Positions 18,444-27,392 of a stretch of DNA of 64,000 bases are shown one piece after another. The notes under the pieces were generated by a model. It had not been told where the DNA came from and did no database searches. It worked only from the letters and a program-made list of their open reading frames with translations. The position numbers and the translations under genes were made by a program. Origin of the DNA: PSRI01 sp041484195. Lineage in GTDB: Bacteria; Bacteroidota; Bacteroidia; Chitinophagales; Chitinophagaceae. Numbering within the stretch: position 1 is the stretch's first letter; each line of letters opens with the position of its first letter. The stretch covers positions 248,001 through 312,000 of the forward strand of contig JBGPHC010000001.1 in NCBI GenBank assembly GCA_041484195.1, read 5' to 3'.

Positions 18444-19760
18444 TTAGAAATCCCAATACAACACTTCCTGCAAAAATAATTCGTACACATGTTTCCAGCC
18501 TTCATATAATTTGTCGCTTCCAAAAAAATTATTGTGCCAAATAGTGATCATGGTGCCATTCACCTTCTTGGTCACATCATGGTAATGGCGGATCTCATCG
18601 AATGCCTGTTGGGGTGTTTGCCGCTGTTGAAAAAATGAATTGGCATCCATAAAGCAGAAAGGATAAATGCGCAAAGAGGTCCTTTCATCTTTCAGTAGGT
18701 CGTACCAATAGAATGGGGCCGCGATGGATGCCCTGAATCCGTTGATACTGCCATATCCCATAGAAAATTCCTTTTCGATACCCAGGGTCAGGAGGCGCCT
18801 GTAGGTCTGTGGAAGTGAAAAACGAATAAAGTGCTGCCGGCTGCAGGTAATTCTCTTGTTAATCAGGTATTCCATCAGCCCTATTTCTTCCCTTAGCAGG
18901 GTTTCATTGTCACCACTCTGCCAGGAAGGATGGATGCCGACCTGGTAGCCCATGGAATGGTACCTGATGAGCTCCTGCATTTCTTCCTTCTCCGGACTTA
19001 TATTCTTGTCATACCCTTTCGGATCCTTGGCAACCAGGAAGAAATAATAAGGCCTTAAATTATATTTGAGATGCAAGGCATAGAGCCATTCATATACATC
19101 AAAAGGATCTTCCTTTTTTCCCGCAAGCACTTCAATCCTTTCTTTCACCGCACTCAGTTCTCCTTTCAACAGGGAACGGACCAGGCCCCCCGCGTTTCTG
19201 ACGAATCCCTTGTTTAAATATGAAAACGCGATATCAATGTCATAGGTCGGAATAAAATTAAATTTCTTGGTCTTGAAGAATATCATAGGAAATTTCAGGC
19301 GCAATAGTCTTTGCAGGGAAATCACCCAGGTATTGATCAGAGGCTGGTTCAGGAATCCCTCTTTGAAGGCGATGCTTTCGGCATGAGAAAATCTGCCGTA
19401 TTGGTCTTCTGTGAATGGAAGGTATTCCTCATACCTGCTGATCAGGTAAAACGAGGCTGCAAGAATATCGAAAGGCAAATCCCCATTCCGCACCGGAAAT
19501 AAAATCGTATAGGCCTCGTGCAATTGGCATCGCGGCAACTGGTATGTAATTCCATTTTCAAACAATAGTGGAACAGGGTAAATCCAGAGTTCTTCCTCAT
19601 CCACCGGGTCTTCCGAATAATTTATCTTGGGGCCTTCGAATAGGCGGAATTCTTCTTTGCTGTTAGTAAAAGAAATATCTATCCGGCTCAATTCCTGGAG
19701 CAGGGTTGTGGCAATATATTGTAATCGGGGGCTGTATCGTGAAGAATACAATAAGAGCAT
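18444..19760 (-). CDS. Polysaccharide deacetylase-family protein with N-terminal accessory domain
   Basis: A 438-residue cytosolic or peripheral protein without a signal peptide. The N-terminal ~150 residues form a separate alpha/beta domain often seen in front of deacetylase domains in Bacteroidota (I recall DUF7033). The NodB-like part starts near residue 165 with FIPTYDIDIAF, which carries the paired Asp motif, and has a second motif IHPSWQSGDN. Such enzymes remove acyl groups from N-acetylated sugars, but the substrate here is unknown. The gene is separated from lutB by the lutB terminator. Confidence 0.8.
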   Translation of the reverse strand: MLLLYSSRYSPRLQYIATTLLQELSRIDISFTNSKEEFRLFEGPKINYSEDPVDEEELWIYPVPLLFENGITYQLPRCQLHEAYTILFPVRNGDLPFDILAASFYLISRYEEYLPFTEDQYGRFSHAESIAFKEGFLNQPLINTWVISLQRLLRLKFPMIFFKTKKFNFIPTYDIDIAFSYLNKGFVRNAGGLVRSLLKGELSAVKERIEVLAGKKEDPFDVYEWLYALHLKYNLRPYYFFLVAKDPKGYDKNISPEKEEMQELIRYHSMGYQVGIHPSWQSGDNETLLREEIGLMEYLINKRITCSRQHFIRFSLPQTYRRLLTLGIEKEFSMGYGSINGFRASIAAPFYWYDLLKDERTSLRIYPFCFMDANSFFQQRQTPQQAFDEIRHYHDVTKKVNGTMITIWHNNFFGSDKLYEGWKHVYELFLQEVLYWDF

Positions 19761-19787
19761 TCAATCATTTCAAATCAATCACAAAAT

Positions 19788-19811
19788 AAAAAAGTCGGCT
19801 CAAATGCCGAC
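19788..19811 (-). terminator. Intrinsic terminator of the mutY-to-lutB operon
   Basis: Read on the minus strand, GTCGGC (19811-19806) pairs with GCCGAC (19799-19794), 6-nt loop, followed by T6 (19793-19788). It lies about 40 bp after the lutB stop at 19853. Confidence 0.85.
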
Positions 19812-19852
19812 AAGAAAAGTCCCAAGTAAATTTCCAAAAATTTCAGTATTTA

Positions 19853-21229
19853 TCACAATTTCTGCTTTTCCTTCCACAATTCATTGAAGGTCTTGGGGGG
19901 AAATTCGAGTACGCTCCTATGATTCGACCAGCCTTTGAATAAGCTGTTTACCATCTTGTTTTTCATTTTACTGTTTCCCATATTCATCAGTCTTCTGTGC
20001 AGGGATACCTGCTTCCAGATTTTCCAGGCGCTTCGCTCTCCGAAACCAGCATCACCTTCCTCCACCGATTCAAAACGATTTTCCAGCAATAGTTCATGCA
20101 GGTTAATTTTCACGGCGCATACTTCTGTGCAATTGCCACATAGAGTGGAGGCGTAACTCAGGTGCTTCCATTCTTTCATGCCATTCAGATGCGGGGTTAT
20201 AATGCTGCCAATAGGTCCGCTATAGGTAGTCCCATAACTATGTCCTCCAATATTCTTATAAACGGGGCAGGCATTCAGGCAGGCGCCACAGCGAATGCAA
20301 TACAGTGCCTCGCGCGCTTTTGCGTTCAACAACAGGTTGGTGCGCCCATTGTCCAGCAGCACCACATACATTTCCTCGGGACCGTCTGTTTCACCGGGCT
20401 GTCGCGGGCCCATAATGATGGAATTATAAGTGGTAATTCTTTGTCCGGTTCCGTAAGTGGCCAGCAATGGCCACATCAGAGCCAGGTCAGTCAGGGATGG
20501 TAGGATTTTTTCAATCCCCACTACTACAATATGTGTTTTTGGCCAGGCGCAGCTCAGCCTTGCATTCCCTTCGTTCTCGGTTATCGCAATAGCGCCCATA
20601 TCGCTGATGAGGAAATTGGCGCCGGTTATTCCAACCTCGGCAGTAACATATTTTTCACGGAGAATATACCTGGCTACAAGGGTGAGTTCTTCAGCGCTGA
20701 GTTTAGGATCTGTTCCCAGTTTCTCGGCGAAAAGTTTGGCGACATCCTCCTTGCTCTTGTGCATGGCTGGCGTAACGATGTGATAAGGAGGCTCGTCATC
20801 GAGTTGCTGAATATATTCCCCGAGGTCTGTTTCCACGCTTTCAATCCCATTCTCCTCCAGCATCTTGTTCAAGTGGATTTCCTCGGTTACCATACTCTTG
20901 CTTTTCACCACCATCCTGCATTTCTTCTCCATACAAATCTGCTTGATCTCATGCAGTGCCTCTTCCGCGTTCTCCGCCCATATCACTTTCCCTCCCCTGC
21001 GTGTAAACTGTGACTCAAATTCCTCAAGGCGCTGGTCCAATGATTCAATAGCTCGCCATTTCAGATTTTTGGCTCTTTCTCTTGCCAGGTCTATATCCGA
21101 AAATTGCTGCCGGCCTAAAGCCACCGCGGCATTATACTTGCCAATATTGAAATTGATCTTACGCCTGTGGTCCAGGTCGGCGGCTTTTATGGTACTCTTG
21201 GCCAGGAAGGATGATGCAGATTCAGACAT
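19853..21229 (-). CDS. lutB: LutB-like iron-sulfur LUD protein
   Basis: A 458-residue protein that joins an N-terminal LUD domain (about 60-290, with SDMGAIAITENEGNARL) to two [4Fe-4S] ferredoxin-type motifs, CIRCGACLNACPV near 330 and CGNCTEVCAV near 375. LutB is the iron-sulfur subunit of the LutABC L-lactate dehydrogenase complex at the membrane. The frame opens further upstream at 21334, but conserved sequence begins at MSESASSFLAKST (ATG 21229), and the longer form would overlap the DUF3109 gene. It is the last gene before the terminator; no lutA is adjacent. Confidence 0.88.
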   Translation of the reverse strand: MSESASSFLAKSTIKAADLDHRRKINFNIGKYNAAVALGRQQFSDIDLARERAKNLKWRAIESLDQRLEEFESQFTRRGGKVIWAENAEEALHEIKQICMEKKCRMVVKSKSMVTEEIHLNKMLEENGIESVETDLGEYIQQLDDEPPYHIVTPAMHKSKEDVAKLFAEKLGTDPKLSAEELTLVARYILREKYVTAEVGITGANFLISDMGAIAITENEGNARLSCAWPKTHIVVVGIEKILPSLTDLALMWPLLATYGTGQRITTYNSIIMGPRQPGETDGPEEMYVVLLDNGRTNLLLNAKAREALYCIRCGACLNACPVYKNIGGHSYGTTYSGPIGSIITPHLNGMKEWKHLSYASTLCGNCTEVCAVKINLHELLLENRFESVEEGDAGFGERSAWKIWKQVSLHRRLMNMGNSKMKNKMVNSLFKGWSNHRSVLEFPPKTFNELWKEKQKL

Positions 21230-21266
21230 TCGATCAGTTTTAATAAAGCGACAGGGATTCGGTGGT

Positions 21267-21851
21267 TCAGGATTCTTTTTCTGTGAAATACGCCTCGGCC
21301 ACCTGTTCCAGCACGGCGTAAAATTCGGTCCCATATTTTCGTATCAGGGCATCTTTCAGAAAAACATATACAGGCATTTTCAGTTTCTTGCCTAATACAC
21401 AGGCGGGCTTGCACAAGGAAGGTCTCGGTTCATAGTTTAGCATCTCATAGGTCTTGGTCTCTTTTACTTTAATAGGAAATAAGTGACAACTGATGGGCTT
21501 CCTGAATTGGATTTTACCATCGAGAAATGCCTGCTCAATTCCGCACTTGATAACACCTCCTGAATCCCTGTACCCATAGGCGCACATTTTCCCGTTAATG
21601 GTAGGCGTTACCCAGCCAAAGGATTTATCAAAATAATAAAGACCCTTCTGCCTTATTTCCTCTCTGCCTTCCGGTGTGAGGTAAGGCTCCACTTTCTCAT
21701 ATATTTCCCTGAGCATATCCATCTCCGGGTCGTTGAGGGGAGCGCCCGCATCGCCATCTTCACAGCAACCCCCTTTACATTTTGCAAGATCGCACACGAA
21801 TTGTTCTTCAACAATCTGATCGCTTATCAATACATTGTCTATCTCTATCAC
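21267..21851 (-). CDS. DUF3109 family protein, cysteine-rich
   Basis: A 194-residue protein of the DUF3109 (YkgJ-like) family. It shows the cysteine cluster CDLAKCKGGCC (about residues 19-29) and further conserved Cys at CAYGY, SCHLFP and CKPACV, which suggests binding of a metal or Fe-S cluster. No biochemical role is established. The start is GTG at 21851: it places the conserved IEIDNVL segment at the N-terminus, and no ATG precedes it. It lies 63 bp after gldD and 37 bp before lutB. Confidence 0.82.
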   Translation of the reverse strand: MIEIDNVLISDQIVEEQFVCDLAKCKGGCCEDGDAGAPLNDPEMDMLREIYEKVEPYLTPEGREEIRQKGLYYFDKSFGWVTPTINGKMCAYGYRDSGGVIKCGIEQAFLDGKIQFRKPISCHLFPIKVKETKTYEMLNYEPRPSLCKPACVLGKKLKMPVYVFLKDALIRKYGTEFYAVLEQVAEAYFTEKES

Positions 21852-21914
21852 AGCTCTTATTTTGGCAAAAATCCCACTAAATCAAGAATCGAAAAAAAAA
21901 TGTTTGCCCTTTCC

Positions 21915-22664
21915 TCAACGTTCCTTCCAACGTAGCGTATTCACCAGATGCCTGATATCTTCTTCCAAAAATTGGTTTACGACCCTAAGTGAATCTTCAT
22001 TAGGCACGGCGTTAAAATACAGAGAACCCCTGAAAAAGTGTTTTGTGGAATCTGTGACGAAAAACTGGCTGGAGGTTGCGGCGTTGCCACCGATGGAAAA
22101 GAAAATTCCGGAAACTCCATTGGGGGTGATAAAGGCTGAATCTTCAATGGACGAAGCCTTGACCGCGTGTTTATTGGCCATTACATAGGCCTCATCTTTC
22201 AGGTTATCGAAGCCATTGATGGCAGTGGAATCTTTATAGCCTTTGCCCGACTTCACCTTGAAGATTGAAATCCCTCCAATTGTTTTATAGCTCAAATACA
22301 GTCTTGCATTGAACCGGGGGAAATCCATGTTTATCCAATATGGGTCGTCCGGGCTGGTATCATCTGAGCTGCTGTCCCGGCTAATGATACCATAAACCGG
22401 GTATTCAAACTGGTATGGAAATCCAGCCCGGTTGAATTCCTGGTACTCGTGTGCCGGAAAATCGATCTTGAAATATCCTTTGGGCTTCGGCGTATAGCCG
22501 CTGTCGCAGCCAGCGAAAAAGAAAAAAAGCAGACAGGAAATCAGGGCCCTGTGATTGAAACCGCACCTCCCCGCATCCAAGCCGCGCAATTTATTGTTCT
22601 TCATAAAAGAGCTCTGTAACAGTTTTTCAGGTCCGTTCAAACTTTGTTCAATCGCCATTTTCAT
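21915..22664 (-). CDS. gldD: Gliding-motility/T9SS-associated lipoprotein GldD
   Basis: A 249-residue lipoprotein. After a hydrophobic segment (ALISCLLFFFFAGC, about 40-53) comes the GldD signature CDSGYTPKPKGYFKIDFP. GldD is needed for gliding and type IX secretion in Flavobacterium. The ATG at 22664 overlaps the gldE TGA (TGATG), which supports coupling, but it puts a long 39-residue n-region before the signal core; the ATG at 22604 is an alternative start giving a more normal signal peptide. Confidence 0.9.
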   Translation of the reverse strand: MKMAIEQSLNGPEKLLQSSFMKNNKLRGLDAGRCGFNHRALISCLLFFFFAGCDSGYTPKPKGYFKIDFPAHEYQEFNRAGFPYQFEYPVYGIISRDSSSDDTSPDDPYWINMDFPRFNARLYLSYKTIGGISIFKVKSGKGYKDSTAINGFDNLKDEAYVMANKHAVKASSIEDSAFITPNGVSGIFFSIGGNAATSSQFFVTDSTKHFFRGSLYFNAVPNEDSLRVVNQFLEEDIRHLVNTLRWKER

Positions 22665-24004
22665 CAGCTTGGTTGAGGAGGCTTTATGGATACTTTCACC
22701 TTTTTTATCCTGTTCTTTGCAATTTCCAATACCACAAAATCAAAATCGCCGATCATAACCTGCTGGTTCACTATTGGTATCTCTCCGGCCAGTTCCAAAA
22801 CTAATCCCGCTACCGATTCACTCTCGCCTCTTACCTGGTCAAAGGTACTCTGGTCCAGGCCCATTAAGTCGCAGGCATCCTTTATCATCATACTGCCTTC
22901 AAGAATATAATTATAATCATCCAGTTTCTTGTTCCCGCTCTCTTCATCGTCAAATTCATCCCTGATATCCCCAATCACCTCTTCCATGATGTCTTCCAGG
23001 GTAACAATGCCTTCCGTACCACCAAATTCATCCACTACCACGGCAAAATGAATCCCTTTTTTTTGAAATTCTCTCAACAGGTCATCAATTAATTTTTGTT
23101 CAGGAACGAAATAGGGAGTTCGTATCAGGTGATGCCAGTCGAAATCATCTTTTTCATGAAGAAAAGGTAGTATGTCTTTTGTATGGATGATACCCACCAC
23201 ATCGTCGAGGCTATTCTTCTGAACTGGCAGCCGGGAATAGTGCAATTCTTCAATCCGGCGGACGAGGTTCCTGAATGTTGTGTTGTATTCGATGGAACTG
23301 ACGTCAAGCCTCGTGCGCATGATTTGCTTAACAGAGATATTTCCGAATTTGGCAATCCCTCTTAATATGTTTTTTTCTTCCTCTGAAGTGTTTTCGTCGG
23401 TACCCAATTCAATAGCCTGGTCAATATCTTCGGGCCTGTAGATGGTGTGTTTGTTACCACCCAGGCCTCTCTCAATCCGGTCAGAAAAACCCACGAAGTG
23501 GTTACTCATCCTCGAAAAAATGGCGCTCAACACTTCCGCCAGTAACGAGGCACTATAAGCGAAGCGTATGTTATTCTGAGTGGCCCATACCCTGGGCAGG
23601 ACTTGTCCAAACATCACCAATAGAAATATGACTGTGACCAGCTTGATCAGGAAGTTGAGCCAGGGGGTTGGTTGAAGCAGGAATTCATCCATTAGCACAT
23701 TCGCGACAATGATGGTACCGATACTTACAAACGCGTTGGTGATTTGCAGGGAAGCCAGCAGTTGCCTGGGCCGGTCGAGTAGCGTAACGATTCTCCTTGC
23801 CGCCGGATTCTGCTTGGTCTTAAGCATATTGATATCCTTATAGGTCAGGGAAAAAAAAGCAACTTCGGCACCGGATACAAAAAAGGAAATAAGCAACAAT
23901 GATAGCAGCAGGATGAAAAGAATGGCTATGCTTTGTGGATTTATGGCCAGAATAACAGGACTAAAGGCTTTAACTATGTTATTTACACAAGAATGGTAAT
24001 CCAA
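22664..24004 (-). CDS. gldE: Gliding motility-associated protein GldE (CNNM/CBS/CorC type)
   Basis: A 446-residue membrane protein with a CNNM (DUF21) domain of about four helices at the N-terminus (ALFILLLSLLLISFF type segment from 28), a pair of CBS domains (about 200-330; VGIIHTKDILPFL and FGGTEGIVTLEDIMEEVIGDI) and a C-terminal CorC/HlyC domain. It resembles magnesium/cobalt efflux regulators, and is linked to gliding in Flavobacteria. The only possible start in the frame after the upstream TAG is TTG at 24004. It is coupled to gldD by TGATG. Confidence 0.9.
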   Translation of the reverse strand: MDYHSCVNNIVKAFSPVILAINPQSIAILFILLLSLLLISFFVSGAEVAFFSLTYKDINMLKTKQNPAARRIVTLLDRPRQLLASLQITNAFVSIGTIIVANVLMDEFLLQPTPWLNFLIKLVTVIFLLVMFGQVLPRVWATQNNIRFAYSASLLAEVLSAIFSRMSNHFVGFSDRIERGLGGNKHTIYRPEDIDQAIELGTDENTSEEEKNILRGIAKFGNISVKQIMRTRLDVSSIEYNTTFRNLVRRIEELHYSRLPVQKNSLDDVVGIIHTKDILPFLHEKDDFDWHHLIRTPYFVPEQKLIDDLLREFQKKGIHFAVVVDEFGGTEGIVTLEDIMEEVIGDIRDEFDDEESGNKKLDDYNYILEGSMMIKDACDLMGLDQSTFDQVRGESESVAGLVLELAGEIPIVNQQVMIGDFDFVVLEIAKNRIKKVKVSIKPPQPS

Positions 24005-24041
24005 AGCACTGGGTTTTGATGAACAATCACGTTCCTAATCA

Positions 24042-24066
24042 TAAAGGCAGGTCATTCGGCCTGCCT
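24042..24066 (-). terminator. Terminator-like hairpin between ssb and gldE
   Basis: On the minus strand AGGCAGG (24066-24060) pairs perfectly with CCTGCCT (24051-24045), 8-nt loop, followed by a short TTTAT tract. The weak T-run suggests partial termination that may lower gldE expression relative to ssb. Confidence 0.5.
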
Positions 24067-24108
24067 GGTTAAAATATAAAAGCAAAAATAGCTATTCAGT
24101 CAAATACC

Positions 24109-24546
24109 TCAGAATGGTAAATTTTCTGATGTATCGCCGACCGGGGGAGGAATATCGTCACCTGTAAAACCTTCTCCGCCGGTATCGGCGCTGTGAATCC
24201 CGTGACTGCTATCTGTTCTCTTGTCAAGCATGATCAGATTATCTCCCACAACTTCTGTGGCAAATTTCCTATTCCCTTCCTTGTCTTCCCAGCTCCTGGT
24301 TCTCAGTCTGCCTTCTATATAAACGAGGCTCCCTTTGTGCAGATATTTCTGGGCCAGTTCTGCCAAACCCCGCCATAAAACAACAGTATGCCATTCTGTT
24401 TGGCTGATCAACTTTCCCGCCCTGTCTTTAAAGGTCTCTGTAGTTGCCAAAGGAAATTTTGCCACTGCGATATTACCTTCTAAGAATTGTACATCCGGAT
24501 CCTTTCCTAAATTACCGATTAGCATTACCCTGTTTACTCCGCGCAT
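24109..24546 (-). CDS. ssb: Single-stranded DNA-binding protein
   Basis: A 145-residue SSB with an OB fold (about 1-105; RVMLIGNLGKDPDVQFL, TEWHTVVLW, VYIEGRLRTRSW) and a flexible tail that ends in ENLPF, the short acidic tip that binds partner proteins in replication and repair. It lies 49 bp after mutY. Confidence 0.95.
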   Translation of the reverse strand: MRGVNRVMLIGNLGKDPDVQFLEGNIAVAKFPLATTETFKDRAGKLISQTEWHTVVLWRGLAELAQKYLHKGSLVYIEGRLRTRSWEDKEGNRKFATEVVGDNLIMLDKRTDSSHGIHSADTGGEGFTGDDIPPPVGDTSENLPF

Positions 24547-24595
24547 AACTGTTGATTTATATTCTCACAATAGATCATCTCCTGATCATCGCCGG

Positions 24596-25705
24596 TCAAT
24601 CCTGACTTAAATTTACATTTTTTTCCCGCAAATAGCTAATGATAAATTTCGGAAAAGCAAAGCGTTTTAACTTATTGAGTGATACCAACTCGAATTCTCC
24701 GGTATCCGCAAGGGGCTTGTCTATCACCACTTCAATAAATTGTCCGCTGATATGCTGATGCGTTAATTTTTGCCTGTGAACTGTGGAGATTTCTGTCACT
24801 TGGAATGAACAGGATTCAGGCAGGATTGCCGAGAGCTTATCATGAATTTGCTTTGCATCTAATTTCTTCGGGGATTCGTGAAGATAAAATTCGTAGAGTT
24901 TTTGCCAGATATCTTTGCCCAGGCGCTGGCGGATATATACCCGGTTTCCAAAACGCAGCATGAAATAATAGAACCATCTTTTTTTGATAGAAGTCTTGTT
25001 TGATTTCAAAGGCAGGAATTCTGTTTTCCCTAAGGCATAAGCCATGCAAAACTTCTTCATGGTGCAGGTGCTGCAAAGTGGCGCCTGAGGTTTGCAGACA
25101 GTGGCCCCAAAATCCATAATGGCCTGGTTATAGGTTGCGGGATTTTTTCTGTCTAATAATTCCCCTGCCACCATGTTGAAATGTGCCTTCCCTTCTGAAG
25201 AGTCAATCGGCTTTGCAATGCTGAACACCCTGGAAATAACCCTGTAAACATTCCCATCCACAACTGCATGAGGAAGGTTGAATGCAAAGGATGCGATGGC
25301 TGCAGCCGTATATGGCCCCACACCTTTCAGGTCCAGGATCTGCTGATAGTCGTTGGGAAACCGGCCCTTATACTGGTTTTCAATGATATTGGCCGTAGCT
25401 ATCAAATTCCTGCACCTTGTATAATAACCCAGGCCTTCCCAAAATTTGAAGACCTTTTGCTCCGGGGCCTTTGCCAAGGCCTTGATGCTTGGAAATTCCT
25501 TTATAAATCTCTCATAATAAGGCCATCCCTGCTCCACCCTGGTTTGCTGAAGGATTATTTCGCTTATCCAAATCTTATAGGGGTCAGGTTCTCCCTTCCA
25601 GGGCATAGAACGGGTATTGGCTTTCCGGTTCCATCGGAGAAGAGCCCTTGTGAATAGACCGCCCATGGGCTGTAATGATCTGTAACTCAGGTTGCTGTTT
25701 GCCAT
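24596..25705 (-). CDS. mutY: A/G-specific adenine glycosylase
   Basis: A 369-residue MutY that removes adenine mispaired with 8-oxoguanine. Visible are the catalytic-region motif ISEIILQQTRV, the helix-hairpin-helix LKGVGPYTAAAIASFAF, the catalytic Asp in VVDGNVYRV and the iron-sulfur motif C-x6-C-x2-C-x5-C (CKPQAPLCSTCTMKKFC). The C-terminal NUDIX-like domain follows. The frame is open to 25774, but ATG 25705 (MANSNLSYRS) matches the usual N-terminal length better. It is divergent from HU and heads the mutY-ssb-gldE-gldD-DUF3109-lutB set. Confidence 0.93.
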   Translation of the reverse strand: MANSNLSYRSLQPMGGLFTRALLRWNRKANTRSMPWKGEPDPYKIWISEIILQQTRVEQGWPYYERFIKEFPSIKALAKAPEQKVFKFWEGLGYYTRCRNLIATANIIENQYKGRFPNDYQQILDLKGVGPYTAAAIASFAFNLPHAVVDGNVYRVISRVFSIAKPIDSSEGKAHFNMVAGELLDRKNPATYNQAIMDFGATVCKPQAPLCSTCTMKKFCMAYALGKTEFLPLKSNKTSIKKRWFYYFMLRFGNRVYIRQRLGKDIWQKLYEFYLHESPKKLDAKQIHDKLSAILPESCSFQVTEISTVHRQKLTHQHISGQFIEVVIDKPLADTGEFELVSLNKLKRFAFPKFIISYLREKNVNLSQD

Positions 25706-25894
25706 AGTAGTTTTAATCCCATACAATTTTCCAGGCTTATATTCGTTCAGTATGAATCGGGAGAACGTCAGCAAGAAATTGATTTTCTTTCACATATAAA
25801 TGAAATAAATGAAATTTTTTGGATAATTGCTTGTGCGATCCCCCAATTTTGTTTTATTTTATCATTGAAATTCACTTACTTAAATAAATAAAAA

Positions 25895-26227
25895 ATGAGA
25901 AAAGCTGATTTAATCAATAACATCTCAGAAAAAACAGGCATACCAAAAGTAGATGTTTTGGTTACTTTGGAAACAATGTTCAAGGAAGTAAAGGAGAGTC
26001 TGGCCAATGGCGAGAATATTTACATCCGTGGTTTTGGAAGCTTCATAACCAAGAAGAGGGCTGCCAAAATAGGTCGTAATATTAAGAAAAACACTGCCGT
26101 ACACATCCCGGAACACTATATTCCAGCGTTCAAACCTGCCAAAGAATTTGTACAGGAAGTCAAGAAACTCAAGACCGCGAAACCGGTTGACGAGAAATTT
26201 GGAGAAGACTCCGAAGATAGCATTTAA
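25895..26227 (+). CDS. HU/IHF-family DNA-binding protein
   Basis: A 110-residue nucleoid protein with the HU fold: helical N-terminus MRKADLINNISEKTGIPKV, the family signature GFGSFITKKRAAKIGRNI with the arm region GRNIKKNTAVHIPEHYIPAFKPAKEF, and a ~15-residue acidic-basic tail beyond usual HU length. It bends and compacts DNA as a dimer. It may be expressed from CAATTTTG (25844-25851, one mismatch to the -7 box). Confidence 0.93.
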   Translation: MRKADLINNISEKTGIPKVDVLVTLETMFKEVKESLANGENIYIRGFGSFITKKRAAKIGRNIKKNTAVHIPEHYIPAFKPAKEFVQEVKKLKTAKPVDEKFGEDSEDSI

Positions 26228-26232
26228 CTTTG
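26198..26232 (+). promoter_or_regulatory. Candidate promoter of the TPR gene inside the HU gene end
   Basis: TTTG (26198-26201) and TAACTTTG (26225-26232) match both boxes of the Bacteroidota consensus at 23-bp spacing. The -7 box includes the HU stop codon TAA. Transcription would start about 10 bp before the ATG at 26249. Confidence 0.5.
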
Positions 26233-26248
26233 CGTCCAAATTTTATGG

Positions 26249-27094
26249 ATGGTTAAGAAACAACAATGGCTGGTTGTAACTGTTGGATTTGCCTTATTCC
26301 TGGGACTGTATTTTTTCGGACGCACCAAACCCGCTCCAAAATCCCCTGCGCAACAGGTACAGTCTGTTCAACCTGAACAATTAGACTCCGAATCCATACT
26401 TGCAAGTGCAAAATCGCATTTATCACCTCAGCAGCAGGCCAGATTGACTGCCCTGGAAAATTCGGTGATAAGAGGCGATGTGGTGGCTCAAAAGATCAAA
26501 TTATACGATCAACTTGCTAATTTCTGGAAAGACTCCGCTCATGCATTCGGGCCTTTTGCCTATTATATAGGCGAGAAGGCCAAATTGGAAAATTCTGAAA
26601 AAAGCCTCACCTTTGCTGCCCATTTGTACCTGGCTAGGCTGAAAGCAGTTGATCAACAGCCGGTTCAGGTGTGGATGGCCAACCAGGCAAAAGAGCTGTT
26701 TGAAAAAGCATTGGTAATAAATCCCCAAAATGATTCCAGTAAGGTGGGACTCGGCTCCTGCTTTATTTTTGGAGCATCAGGCGCTTCCAGTCCGATGGAG
26801 GGGATCCAGAGAATTTTGGAAGTGGCTAACCGGGACAGCTCAAATATGTACGCACAATTCATGCTGGGCTATGGGGGAATTCTGACGAATCAATTCGACA
26901 AGGCCATTGGCCGGCTTAAACGGGTGATAGTGGCTGAACCTGATAACAGCGAAGCCATTTTTCTGCTGGCTGAGGCTTACGAAAGAGAGGGCGACAAAAA
27001 GAATGCTGTGATCTGGTATGAAGCCGGGAAGAAGTTTGTGGATAATCCAGATGCCATCAAAGAGATTGAAGAAAGAATTAAATCATTGAAATAA
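26249..27094 (+). CDS. Membrane-anchored tetratricopeptide-repeat protein
   Basis: A 281-residue protein with one N-terminal transmembrane anchor (WLVVTVGFALFLGLYFF, about 6-22), a Gln/Pro-rich linker, and helical repeats. Two or three TPR-like units are seen toward the C-terminus (ANQAKELFEKALVINPQN; FDKAIGRLKRVIVAEPDN; AIFLLAEAYEREGDKKNAV). A scaffold or assembly role in the periplasm is likely from the layout. It follows HU by 21 bp. Confidence 0.82.
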   Translation: MVKKQQWLVVTVGFALFLGLYFFGRTKPAPKSPAQQVQSVQPEQLDSESILASAKSHLSPQQQARLTALENSVIRGDVVAQKIKLYDQLANFWKDSAHAFGPFAYYIGEKAKLENSEKSLTFAAHLYLARLKAVDQQPVQVWMANQAKELFEKALVINPQNDSSKVGLGSCFIFGASGASSPMEGIQRILEVANRDSSNMYAQFMLGYGGILTNQFDKAIGRLKRVIVAEPDNSEAIFLLAEAYEREGDKKNAVIWYEAGKKFVDNPDAIKEIEERIKSLK

Positions 27095-27121
27095 ATTATT
27101 AATCAAAAAACTATTTGGTTT

Positions 27122-27217
27122 ATGCCTTGTGGGAAAAAGAGGAAGCGCCATAAAATTGCTACGCATAAGCGCAAAAAGCGTCTCAGAAAAAACCGTCATA
27201 AGAAGAAGAACAAATAG
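27122..27217 (+). CDS. AURKAIP1/COX24 (mS38-like) small basic protein
   Basis: A 31-residue frame (ATG 27122, TAG 27215-27217) encoding a peptide that starts MPCGKKRKRHKIATHKRKK and is about two-thirds Lys, Arg and His. This matches the AURKAIP1/COX24-domain proteins found across Bacteroidota, which are related to the mitochondrial small-subunit protein mS38. A role in the ribosome is therefore likely but is an inference here. It lies 27 bp after the TPR gene and upstream of rng. Confidence 0.85.
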   Translation: MPCGKKRKRHKIATHKRKKRLRKNRHKKKNK

Positions 27218-27392
27218 CCTCCTCCTTATCCTTTCTTTCATTGCCGGTTGTCCTGCGCTGAATCCCTGATTTGTATTGATGCTGCCAGGAGTTTGACTGA
27301 TCATGTATTTTGCATGAATTCAAATTTCAACACATTCATCGTTCAGCATATTCGTTGTAAGAAATGTGGTGGTTCACTAAAAGGATTTTAGT

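Noticed and set aside
19853..21851. DUF3109 and lutB as one broken gene
   Set aside because: They belong to different families, each has a full-length domain, and the start of lutB falls after the DUF3109 stop.
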